From Cystobasidiopsis lactophilus (Eukaryota > Basidiomycota > Agaricostilbomycetes > Agaricostilbales > Chionosphaeraceae), in the NCBI GenBank assembly GCA_001599975.1, contig BCIO01000004.1, positions 127,828-191,827 on the forward strand: a DNA stretch of 64,000 nt, in the 5' to 3' direction. The position numbers and the translations under genes were made by a program. This document shows, piece by piece, positions 1-10,278 of the stretch; the first letter of the stretch is position 1, and each line of letters opens with the position of its first letter. The notes beneath the pieces are model-generated. The model was not told the origin of the DNA, searched no databases, and saw nothing but the letters and a program-made list of their open reading frames with translations.

Positions 1-222
1 GAGCAACGCACCGTTTCGTTGCTGTGACGGTGACCGTCCCACTGCGCTTCGGTGTCGCATAGAGCACTCTGAAGCAATCGATAAGATCGATGATAGGGAG
101 AGAGTGACCAAAGAGCGCACCTCGTGCGAGTGGCGATGAACTCAGTGACCGCGGGGAGCTGGGAGAATTGTCACTGCGTCAGCTGGCGGCAAGCAGCTGG
201 AGGAAGATCACAGCTTACCGAG

Positions 223-1666
223 CTAGTGGACGTTGAGCGAAACACCATGTTGGACGGCCAGCGACCTCATCTTGACCACCTCTTGCGTCAACAGCTTCCT
301 CGTTTCCTTCCACGGAAAAGTCAGGCGAAGCGAGCGCAGGCTTGGAAGGGCCGCTGGGGCGTTTTCGAGTAAGCGAATAAGAGCTTGGGCAAGAGTGCGG
401 GCATGTTGAGGAGCGGGCGCTTCGAGGAAGCCGGAGTTGAGCTCGACCGAAAGCTCGCGCAATGCTGGCAGGGCCAACGTGTCCAGAGCAAAGACGCCTT
501 GGTTGCGAAAGGACGCCTTTGTGCGCTCGTCAATCCCCAAACCCCACTCGTTGAGCTTGATGTCGAGCGTCGATAACGCGGTGAGGCGATATAACGGCGC
601 CCAACCGTGTATGGCCGTAAAACCAATGACGTCCAGCTCGCCGAGGGTGTAAGGCAGGTCGACCACTAAATGTGTGGTGTAAGCTGGGAGGCACTTGATG
701 GCGTGTTCCCAATTGACCCGACCTTGCCTGTAGCCCACCAAAAAAATCCGAATGCTCTTCGGACCACCTTCAAAGGGAGCCTTGCACCACTGCTTCTCCC
801 AAGTGCGACCTTCGCTTTCGAAAAGCCAATGGCCGCTATCGACATGAGGAAGTTCCACCACTTGAAGCTTCAGCTCATCCTTCTTAACATCCAATGACAC
901 CAGCCCATAAGCCTTGGAGACCTTGTAGCGGTGGTTGTGGTACACTAAAGTGCAGTTGGAGTTGTCGACTTGCACTGTGCGCAAGTTGGAGAAACCGTCG
1001 AGGGGAAGGGTCCCGCAGGCCCCGGTTGCCACGATCTTCAGCTCGACGATTGACCGCCATCGCGGCAGAGGATACAGGTACCGAACCAAGCTCCCTCGGG
1101 CAGCCGAGCCACGCAGAGCCAAGCTTCGAAGGAGGCGAGGTTTGTTGGCGAAAGCGGCAAAGTTGAGCAGATAGTCGGCGCACTCCAAGCTCGCTTCGTC
1201 GCCCATGTCGATGTGCAGCTCTTGTACGTGGACAAAGAGATAGTGGAGGTGTGGTAGGCGAGCAGTGGCGGGGGAATGGAGCAGCTCTTGGTACTCGGAG
1301 GCAGAGTCGGACGACGGGTGTTGGGGCAGGTAAAAAGAGAATGAGCTCCACACGACAGGTGTGAATAGCTTCCTTAAATGAGAACAGCAGTAGAGGATAG
1401 GAGGTTGAACAAGAACCCATCGAAAGGGCGTGTTGCGCTGGACCCATGTGCTCCCGATGTCGGCGTGGCCAGTGGCCACGTACAGAACTGGACCCTCTAG
1501 GTAACTACCAATCTCGCGGAGAACGTCGTCCAGCAGATCAGTAAGAGGCACTTGCCGCGCTAAATTAGCTTCGCCTCTAACGGTCTCTGAGCCTGGGTCA
1601 GCACTCACTTTTTGGTGAACCAACAAGACTGGGAAAAGGGAGCTCCCTTTCAGCCCGTTGGTGCAT
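223..1666 (-). CDS. F-box/LRR-like protein, copy 1
   Basis: Probable substrate-recognition subunit of an SCF-type ubiquitin ligase; this role is inferred from the fold only. The N-terminal part (LTDLLDDVLREIGSYL) resembles an F-box helix pair. It is followed by about 400 residues with irregular leucine-rich spacing. The long open frame has no ATG ahead of the F-box. I therefore place the start at 1666 in a short first exon and remove a 49 bp intron (1608-1560, GTGAGT...CTAATTTAG), which restores the frame. The C-terminal half is clearly homologous to the gene at 2741-4052 (shared CTLVYH and ALxxLLxxxxxxLPS blocks), so the two are tandem paralogs. The target protein is unknown. An F-box identity is probable, not certain. 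Confidence 0.62.
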
Positions 1667-2740
1667 TTAGTCGGAAGAGGTAAAGGACGCGCACCGTGTT
1701 TGTGTAATTGGCAGCTTTCGAGGAAAAGGGCTGGGACTGTGGTCGGAATCAAGAGCGTCGGGCGATGTGACGGCAAGAGGTGGACGAAGGGAACCGCTCT
1801 CGGCCTTTCTTCAGAAGGCTTGACGGACACACTTGAAGAGGAGCATGACCCGACAATGGTCGAGTCTGGACAAGAAGGTTTGAATCAGCGCGGTCAACCG
1901 AGACCCGTGACGCGGGAAGCTTACACACGGAAAAAGGGTGGCGACAAGCCAGACTCACAGCACATCCACATCAGCACACAATAGCCGAGTACATCAAAGA
2001 CGGGATAGAGAGAGGCAAACCGGGCCTCGCACGACCGTCTTTCACTTCAGGAATTCATTTCTATCTGAGTTCTTGGGTCCTTTTCTGGCCTCAGATTTTG
2101 TTAAGCAAACAAATCGACTGCGGAAGTAGAGGGCATCGATCAAGTGGCGCCAAAGCCAACACGGCCAGCAAACGGCTTCAAGTTCGAAAGCGAGAAAGTG
2201 GCGCTAAATAGAGCGCGACAGCGAGCTAAGAGCGCCGGTGGCAAACTCAGAAGGACCACTAGAGGCAGATGGAGAGATACAAGCAGTAACTCGACACTGA
2301 AAGTCACGGAGACGGCTCAAGAGGTCAACACAAGGAGTTTCAACTCTGCCTGCAGTGGCGAAAGCGCAAGGTGTGGTGGGTGGCAAATCCTCTGGCGTCC
2401 CTGATCGTTCAATAGTGCGGGAATGGAGAGAGCTATATCACAAGCTCCATTGCAGGGGAGGGAATTGCACGAAAGGCAACAACTTCAAGCATCCTGGTGA
2501 GGAGGCGGTCAATCTAAATATTGCGCTCCTCCGTCCTCGTGTGCACCTTGACCCTGCGCTTTCCAAGATACTGAGCATTAGAAGCAAGGGCATGGCGGTT
2601 CAATCACATACCCATCAGACCAAGCCAACTTCTTTGATAGGATCCTTTCCGCCAGCCGGCGCACAAGCAAGCCTAGCTCTTCACCTGGTGCCAAGGCTTA
2701 GTCGAACGAAAGGATGGCAGAAAGGGCAAAGTGACCCACT
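1667..2740. other. Intergenic stretch, no gene seen
   Basis: This stretch lies between the start of the first F-box-like gene and the end of the second. Open frames here are short and of low complexity, rich in Lys, Arg and Ser, and show no domain. It should hold the promoter of copy 1 and the terminator of copy 2. Confidence 0.5.
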
Positions 2741-4052
2741 TCACCGATCGCAAATTTCCAGCTCGATCTGTTGTTGAGCCGCCACCTCCCCCAACTCCTT
2801 CAGCTCTTGAGTCAAGAGTTCCCGCGTGTCCGCGCCAAAAAACTGTACTATGAGCCGCTGCATGGAAGGCAGACACGACTTGGCGCTCTTCAGGAGGCGG
2901 ATCAATGATTCCGCCAAATCTCGAGCGCAACGGTCATTAATGGGCTTCCGTTCTCTTCTACCTGAAGGATAGAAAATGGAGAATTTCCGTAGGCTTGGTA
3001 AACATAAAGAGTCCAAGCTCAAAACTCCGTCAATGGAGGCCAGTGAGGGCGCTGCCATCCAAGTAATTGCCGAGGTAATAAGCAAAAGTGATGTGGAGGA
3101 TAGAGAGGTAGGCGAAGCGAGCCAGCAGGGACCAGTCTTGCATGCCTGAGACTTTCAAGGAGCCCAGAACATCATGTTGGTACAGTAGATCCATGTCGAG
3201 GCTCGTCGTGTTCGAAGGTAGCCCGGTGATTGTTGGCTGCCAGTTGATGGGATCGTCCTCCTCTTCCCTCCAAACCTTGACATGCATTTTCTCCGGACCG
3301 AAAGCGTGAGATGGAAAGGCCTGCACCAGCCACGCGCAATTTTTTGCCTGGCGTATCCACCGACCGCCCCCTATATACAGCGTCACATTTTGCAGGAGCA
3401 TCTGGTCTTGCTCGACACGCCAGACCAAAATAGCGTCGTCTATCGCTGTGTAGACGTGGCCATGGTAAACCAAGGTGCAGTCCATCTCCTCGACGCTGAC
3501 GGTTTGGAGGTGTGGGAAGCCATCAAGGCAGACGGCTTCCAGGTTGTGGACACGACGCAAGTTCAGGTGGGTCAGCAAGTCGGGCCTGCAGATACTCGCG
3601 AGCCTCGAGGCGATTCCGCCCCCTGTCATGTAGCAGATGAACAAGGTCAGTTCAGGTGCCCTGTCGATCGCCCGTGTGAAAGGGGGTGAGGACAGTAGGG
3701 CGTCGAAAAAGCCCAGAGCAGCAGCATCATGAAGCCGCACGTGCAGTTGTTCAACGTAGGGGAGAAGGCGTTGAAGGAAGCTAAGATCGGCCCGCGCAAA
3801 AGCGGTGGAGGCCGAGTAGTCGATTTTGGCGTACCGGGGCGTGGCGATGATCAGCGAGCGCCAAAGGGAAGGGGCAAACGCAGCGGTGAGACGTCGAGAA
3901 GCGGAAAGAACGGCAAGATTGTGGCCTGACAACCGCAAATGAGGGTGGCCCTTGGTGCAGGCGACCACCTTGAGGCAAGGGTGTGCATTTAGATGTCTGG
4001 CAATCTCGCGGTGCACATCTTCAGGCAAGTCGGTGATCAGCATGTCTGTCAT
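2741..4052 (-). pseudogene. F-box/LRR-like protein, copy 2, frameshifted
   Basis: Paralog of the gene at 223-1666. It starts with a clean ATG at 4052 and an F-box-like helix (ITDLPEDVHREIARHL), then leucine-rich sequence. The frame opened at 4052 runs to a TGA near 3030. The conserved C-terminal part (VLSLDSLCLPSLRKF, then ESLIRLLKSAKSCLPSMQ) continues in a different frame down to 2741. No GT...AG pair lies in the overlap around 3085-3030 that could be an intron joining the frames. A one-base indel, real or a sequencing error, is therefore the simplest reading. If real, the gene makes a protein lacking its last 95 or so residues. Everything else looks intact, so the damage would be recent. 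Confidence 0.6.
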
Positions 4053-4189
4053 GTCGCTTGTCAGTCGCTATCAAAACTTGATCGCGGAGCCACCTACCTT
4101 CCGAATTCCGCGCGCTACTTCGACCACAGCGATCAGTCCTCCTCAAATCCCGACCTGCTCAGCCATGATCAGAACCACGATGGAGCATT

Positions 4190-4600
4190 TTGAGTCGAAC
4201 GATGAAGGACTGACTCCCTCAACCCGGAAAACAAACAGTTGCACCGCGCGAAAACCGTCAAAGAGCACAGCAAAAGCGCCAAACCAAGCCGTCCTGTCCC
4301 TGTGTGTCACCCTATACATATCAGTATGTACCAGCGATTTAAGAGGTCAGAGTAGCTCACAGAGTCCCAAGAGTTCAAAGACCAAGAGTCGCACGGCACG
4401 AAAACCGTCAAAGCGCAAGCCAATTGCGCGAAGCCAGGCAGTTCGCTTCCACTTCCACTGAGCCCTCAACATGTCAATCCTAGTCCTCCTCAAGAGCATC
4501 GACAACCCACAGAGTCCCCAGGGCCAAAGCCGGAATTGCACCGCACCCAAAAAAACGACGCGACCAAGAGACCAAGCAAGCCGTACGCAAGGGAGGAAGC
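4190..4600. repeat. Three degenerate tandem units of about 140 bp
   Basis: Similar blocks recur at about 4230-4285, 4376-4440 and 4500-4580. The core is TTGCACCGC or CGCACGGC followed by ACGAAAACCGTCAAAG-like and CAAGCC-rich DNA. The second and third units also share CACAGAGTCCC at their left ends. In one plus-strand frame the first two units both read T-A-R-K-P-S-K. The rest of 4053-4940 has no gene that I can support and should include the promoter of F-box copy 2. Confidence 0.45.
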
Positions 4601-4940
4601 CGAGTTGCACTCTTCAGGAGAAAGAAGTGGCGAGAAAGCAATGAGAGCCAATCCGCACACTAAAGTAGAAGCAGAGTCGTCGAGTTGGAAGAGGAGGCGG
4701 CGGCCAACGCGCTTCACACTGCTGTGCCCACACCGACGGCTCGAAAGTGGTGGGATCATAGCTCATCGCCAGAACAGCACAAATCATGCACAGAAGGTAC
4801 GAAGCGCAGTCCCGCAAACAAGAGCGAGAAGGCCACGCCACAAAGAAGCGGAGAGAGAGACAAGCGAATCGTTCCAAACCAAAGCGCCAAAAAAATACAA
4901 TGTTAAATCAACCTGCCACACTTGTAAAACGGACGCGCCA

Positions 4941-5886
4941 TCAAGCCGCTTCTGGTGCGGGCGATGCTGGCTCGGAAGCGGTCGGGGTGGAGCCGTTCGC
5001 CTTGCTCGATCCGGCCAATTGCCACGCCGGCAGCGCGCCATTGGGCTTCAACCCAAACGGCGAGCTGCCTACCCCGAACCTGGGTCCTTCTCCCGGTGTT
5101 GAGGGCGGGGCGCGGTTGGTGTTGGCGAGCAGGGTTTTGAGGGACTTGATCTCGGTCTGCAGCTCGGTCAAGGACTGGAGTTGGGCGTCTTTGGTGCGTT
5201 CCAGCATCTTCACACTCCCTTCAATCACAATCCTATCCAAAGTTGGAACAAAGGGAGCCAAGAGGACGAACCTTTGGGATGGCCTCCTTCAAGCTGTCCA
5301 CCTCCACCTTGCACCCTTTGAGCTCCTCGGTCCTCTCCTCGTCCCTGATCTTGAACGCGGCCACTGCTTCTTGCACCTCCAGCAAGCCCGCGTCCACCTT
5401 GGCCTGCTGCTGCTCGACGCTTTGCCGGGTCGCTTCGGCGTCGGCCTTGATCTGAGCTAGGAGGGCGGCCGCCTCGTCGTACTTGGCTTCTAGGGCGAGT
5501 TGGGCGGCTTGGAGGTCGGTTGTAGAAGGCGGTTGTAAGGACGGCAAGATGTATTTCTGCGTGTGGCCACTTGTTAAGTGATTATAGCTGCCAGGCAAGG
5601 GGGAGACGCAACATACTCGAGCTAGGGCAGTGGCTACATACGCCAAGCCGCCTCCCACAACAGTCATGATGAACCAATCCCGCCAATCATAACCTTGTTG
5701 TTGCCCAGCTTGGCCATAATACGCTGAGCCCGGTGTCGAGGCAGGGGCAGCCGCCAAAGACAGGGCAGCGTTGATCTCGTCGTTGTTCAAGCCTTTGGCC
5801 TCCAAGAATTGCACCTTCTTGTTCAAAGGCGCAGACGCCACTTGTGGGTCCCGCAAGAAGGTCACCGCTGATTGCACTTTCGACAT
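4941..5886 (-). CDS. PEX14: Peroxin 14, docking subunit of peroxisomal import
   Basis: Pex14 sits in the peroxisome membrane and, with Pex13, docks the PTS1/PTS2 receptors carrying matrix proteins. The N-terminal 50 residues match the conserved Pex5-binding domain (VTFLRDPQV, KVQFLEAKGL, EINAAL). One membrane segment (DWFIMTVVGGGLAYVATALA) comes next, then a coiled coil rich in Ala, Glu and Lys, and a Pro/Ser-rich tail. The ATG at 5886 is chosen because the Pex14 domain begins right there. Two introns read cleanly: 5616-5557 (GTATGT...CGCAG) and 5271-5208 (GTTCGT...GAAG). Both keep phase 0. The order of domains is that of fungal Pex14. I am confident of the family. Confidence 0.9.
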
Positions 5887-6234
5887 TTTCGTCGTTGCCG
5901 GTGAACAAGGAGAGTTGGACTCGATCGTCGACGGCTTCCCGGCTTTTGACTCTCGCGGTTGCCGTTCTGTGTGTTTGCAGGGTGCTTGGTGATTGGATGT
6001 GTGTCGAGGAGTCAGGGTCCAATCCCGAGAGCGCGAGCAGCGATGCCCTGTCAGATGCCCGCCGGGAAACTTGGGCGGAGCTGATCGAGCCTTTGGATGC
6101 TTTCGGATCGCGCAATGCTTGGTCCTGACCACTCAAAGAGGCTACGGAGAGTCCTACGAGCGCGGCTTTGGGGATTTGGCATGCACAGAGGTCCGGAACT
6201 TGTGACAAGCGAGAGGGACGGGCGAGGGATTTGA

Positions 6235-6640
6235 CAGGTGAGCACGACCTCACCTATAGCACTTAAGTGCTTTCGGTAATCTGTTCTTGTCTCACAGCTG
6301 TCTGTTCTGTGGCTGGCGACGGCGCCGAGAGTTCTGGGGGAGATGGTGAGCTCTGAACCTTTTCGGCCCAATTTGATCTCAAATGCCTCGGGGGTTTGGC
6401 CGCTCACAGGACCATTGCGAGGCCCATTGCGAGGCGTTAATCGCTGCCTGTCGCCTGTCGAGTGGCCAAAAGCGCTCTCGCTTCTCGCTTCGCTCGCGTA
6501 AGAGCCCCAGGACTTGATCAGATGCCATTTGAAGCCATAAAGGTTCGTTCGTTGCTCCCCTCAAGTCAACATGACTAAGTCGAACGAAAATTCGATCGAA
6601 CAGTGCCCTTTGGCGGTGTTGCCATGCCTCTATGAAAACT
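6235..6640 (+). pseudogene. Decayed MATE transporter fragment A (C-terminal half)
   Basis: This fragment matches 9060-9290 of the intact MATE gene downstream. Shared landmarks are the TAGCAC...AGTGCT intron block, the exon start after (T/C)ACAGC, the GGTGAGC donor followed by CAATTTGA and the GAAGCCA stretch near its end. Reading frames are broken throughout. It is followed directly by fragment B. Confidence 0.55.
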
Positions 6641-6674
6641 TGGGTTACGGATGTTTGGATTGGTGGTGCGCCGA

Positions 6675-7330
6675 CTCTTTCCCTTTAGACCTCTTTTGAT
6701 CTCGTAGTGAAGATACCGCACAGATTGAAGACCAAGCTGGGAGACTACCAGCGTGCGTTTGCTTGCTTACCTCATACGGTCCGTATCTCAACAAGAGGTC
6801 GTCGCACAGTGATGGACTTCTCCCTCTACCCAATTTGGCGCCTTGCCCGCCCACTACCCCATCTCAGACTACACTGTTGTGTCTCTGGATTCTTTTGCCC
6901 TTCGCCGCTTGGTTGGCGAGGTCGCGGCCAAAACCTGAGCGGTGGTGCGCCCAAGGTGGAAATTGAGACTGCGAGCCAGGTGGGTGCGACACCATCCCTA
7001 CAGCACTTCGGTGCTCACGGCGAAAGATGCAACCACAGCTGCTATTCGTGTCTGTCGGATGGGCGCGAGTTTGGGGGAAGTGGTGAGCGCCAACCCTTCT
7101 ACCTCAATTTGATCTCAAATTAAACGGGATTGCTGTCCACAGTACCATTGTGATGCCTATGGGAGTGCTTGTGCCGCTGCCTGTGGACTGCCGAGTGGCC
7201 AAAATGACTACAACTTCTCGCTTCGCTCTCGTTCACTCCGGACTTGGCGGGTGCCTGTTGGAGTCATAAAGGTTCGTTTCTTGCTCCCCTGATAGTCAAA
7301 ATGACTAGGTTGGTAATGTTTAGGTCGAAC
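6675..7330 (+). pseudogene. Decayed MATE transporter fragment B
   Basis: The left part (6690-6845) matches 8310-8470 of the intact gene, including the exon end CCAAGCTGGGAGACTACCAG, the intron donor GTGCGTTTGC and the acceptor CGCACAG. The right part (6900-7310) matches 8850-9290. About 345 bp between the two parts is missing relative to the intact gene, and the frames are broken. A short readable piece (AWLARS...WCAQ) still aligns with LAKR...LACWW of the transporter. Confidence 0.6.
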
Positions 7331-7394
7331 AGTCTGCTCTGGCGTGGTCGGAAGGCATCAATGCGGACGCAGCTTGGCGAGAGGGGAGATTGAT

Positions 7395-7700
7395 GGTGCG
7401 TCGCGGTCTCCCTTTAGATCTCTTTTGATCTCAAGACGCGCAATGCGTACAGAACTAAGTTCCACAAGGCGGATCACTAGCGTGCGTTTGCTTCTCTGCC
7501 TCATACGATTCGTATACTGTTTGACCAATCTGCACAGTGTTGGGGGTTGTCGCTTCTCTTCACATTGGCAGCCACTACAGCTACTAGCAAATTCCAGCTC
7601 GCTCTTGGCTCTCTTCAAACTGCCTTTCAGATTGGACTTAACTTCCGTGGCCGCCACCACACCCAAGCCTCGGTCCTCCCGCCCCGCCACTGGCTCCCCA
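7395..7700 (+). pseudogene. Decayed MATE transporter fragment C (N-terminal half)
   Basis: This fragment repeats the same intron-exon-intron block as fragment B. It has TTTAGATCTCTTTTGATCTC, then a degenerate exon, then GCGTGCGTTTGCTTCTCTGCC, and CTGCACAG near 7540. Similarity fades after about 7560. It is truncated, with broken frames. With A and B it forms a head-to-tail array immediately upstream of the working gene. Confidence 0.5.
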
Positions 7701-7945
7701 ACCCTCGCTCTTTTGTGGCCCCCTTCTCCATGCTACCCGAGCTCGACTCTGCTAAACCAGGAAATGCCAAGCCTGCCCAATCCACATGACCGTCCCTCAC
7801 CCCCGGGAATAAGCCACATGGCCTGGCTCGGAGCCGCTCTCAAATTTTTTGGGGAGAGAACGAAATTGCTCCGACAACCTTCCTCCACGTACTTCCCCAT
7901 GGTCTCTCCCCTACTACCATCCTGTCCACAGTTCCAAGGCAGAAC

Positions 7946-9942
7946 ATGTCCAAACAGAGCTCAGAAGACTTGCCCTTGCCAGAAGAACTCATCGCTGCCC
8001 CATCTTCGACGAGCTCTTGGCAGGGCCTTCTGCAGTGGTTCAAAGTGAACATGTCGAGAGATCGCTTCTTGGGAGCGGTCGCTTTCAACTTCTTTGCGTT
8101 CGTCTTGCCGGCCATCTACGGCACGCTCTCGAAATTGTGGATTGCCAACATTGATTCGAACTTGGTCGCCACAACCGACTCGTACACGGTCTGTCCAGAT
8201 TTCATCCAGGCATGTTGATCCCATTTTCATAAGGCACATCGCCGAACAGTACGCCTCGACTGTCACAGAATGCATCAACGAGGGCTTGCCTAGAGCCGCT
8301 TTTTTGATTGTGCGTCCCTCTCCTCTCTAGATCTTATGATCTTTCGTGACTCAGGCTGCACAGATCGGAAACAAAGCTGGAAGGACACTGGCGTGCGTGT
8401 GCTCTCTACCCGAAACATGTTCGGTCAAATAACGATTGAGCACAGCGATCGACTCTCGCTCTCCTTGACGCTGGTCGCCTTCCAAATGCTGCTAGGGCTC
8501 ATCTTATCTTGTGCCTTCATTGGTGCCGCCTCTCAATTCGCCTCCGCTTTCGTGCCGGCCGCCATCGCCAAAGCTTCCATCACCTATGTCCGCATTGGTG
8601 CCTTTTCTTCCCTGTTTTCGGCCACTTCCACTTCCATCGCTGCCGCTACCCGCTCTTTGGACTGTCCGGACGTGCCAGCGCTCATCAGCCTTTTCACCGT
8701 GACAGCCAACATCGTGCTCGACTTTTGCTTCCTCTCCACTTTCCGACCGGTCCATTTCCAACCTTCAGTCAACACTCAAGCGGCCATCCGATTGGCCTGC
8801 GATGGTTTCGGGTGTACATGTGGACTGGTTTACTTCGGGTGGACGGTGCTGCGCTTGGCGAAGAGGACGGATGGCCAGCCCAAAGTGTCGCTCGCCTGTT
8901 GGTGGATCTTGGCCAAGGCAGGATTTTGGTTCTTTACCGAGTCGGCCGTGAGGTACGCTCTCTACCTGTGGCAAGTGCACCCATTGTTGGTATGTCATTC
9001 TCTTTGTCGAGACTGGGCCGAGACGCTCAATGCCATTGACAGGCTTGAGCCAAGATTGGGCCAGTGAGTGATGCCTTAGTTTAGCACCTTCAGTGCTCAA
9101 AGTGTTGCATCGCTTACAGCCGCCTTCGGTGTTTTCAACACTATCCGCTGGGGCTTGATCATAGGTGAGCGCTAGCCTTGCCCCAGTTTGAGATCCAATT
9201 GAAATGCTATGCCATCGCAGTTCCTGTGCAAACTCTCGAAGCCACTTCATTGGTTTTTGTTGGACACAACTATGGGCATTGGCTCACCTTGCAAGGGGAC
9301 AAGACTTCTTGGCGCCATCTGTTCCGTGAGCCTTGCCATCCCCGGATCGGGGCACCTTCTCATGATAGCGAACAGGCATTGCGAAACCCGCCCTACTGAG
9401 CGCTCTGGTGGCCGTGTGCATCGAGGCCATCCTGTGTTTGATGCTGTCCTTGGCACTCATCCGGCCTTTCGCGCACTACTTGTCCAACTCTGACGAGGTG
9501 GCGCGAATCACCACCGAGATCTGGCGATCTAGTGAGTCCAGCATTTCTTCTCTTGGAAATGCAGGACTCAGACGAGATGGAACAGTCGATTGGTGCTACG
9601 TCCTTGGCTATGCTCTTTCGACCCAACTCGCCACCATCTTGACGGCCACCAAGCCGATCCTGTACCTCGGCAACTCGCTCCTCTCTAACCTGCTTTGGGT
9701 CTTGCCGTGGACGATTGTCGTCCAAGTCAAGAGGAGCAACTTGATGTGAGTTGCGCGCTTCGTCAATGCGGGCCAAACTGAAGGGGTCGAGCAGCGCCTC
9801 TGGAAACTTCTGGCTCTACTACGCCATCATCTTTGGGGGTAGCTTGATGTTCTCTGACTTTACAGTATCGTTCATGCTCTGGGTTTGGGCTCGGATGCTG
9901 CGGCGGGCTCAGAGCTCGTTCAGCCGCTTGGGCTCTCCATGA
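7946..9942 (+). CDS. MATE-family multidrug/toxin efflux transporter
   Basis: Probable multi-pass membrane antiporter that exports drugs or toxic organic compounds using an ion gradient. The substrate is unknown. Recognised by blocks typical of fungal MATE-like proteins: [19 protein letters not shown] near the start, [58 protein letters not shown] and a C-terminal hydrophobic segment. Eight introns of about 45-65 bp read cleanly, including 8189-8249 (ACG|GTCTGT...GAACAG|TAC) and one joining ALYLWQV to the LSQDWA exon. All preserve the frame. The ATG at 7946 opens a short acidic cytosolic tail before the first hydrophobic stretch. Three decayed copies lie just upstream, so this locus has undergone repeated tandem duplication. 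Confidence 0.85.
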
Positions 9943-10278
9943 AAAGGCTCCGATCTCGCGCGTGTCAGCGAGAATCGATTGATCTAAATTAGATGTGACA
10001 TCGATATTGAGACCCACCATTGCCGCAAAGATGCTCGACAGCTTGAGGCTGGGGCTGTCCCGCACTGTGTTGACCCGGCACCTCCATCCTTGCTTTGCGA
10101 GTTTTGGCTCTCTGCTACCCTGCCCTCACTTTTGAACAGGATCTCGAAAGCAATTAAACCTGTCTAGATCCACTCAATCACGCTGTGCACCAACCGGCGG
10201 GCACTGCTCCGGCCACTTCGTTTCGACTTTTGTTGAATCAATCGATCCCCTTAGCGCTTGCCTCCTCTGCGAACAACG
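9943..10278. promoter_or_regulatory. Argonaute upstream region
   Basis: A 336 bp stretch between the MATE stop codon and the Argonaute ATG, with no open gene. It should hold the MATE terminator and the Argonaute promoter. I see no clear TATA box or repeated element. Confidence 0.3.

Noticed and set aside
1-222. Possible gene at the left edge
   Set aside because: Only short frames. It is simply the 3' flank of the first F-box-like gene.
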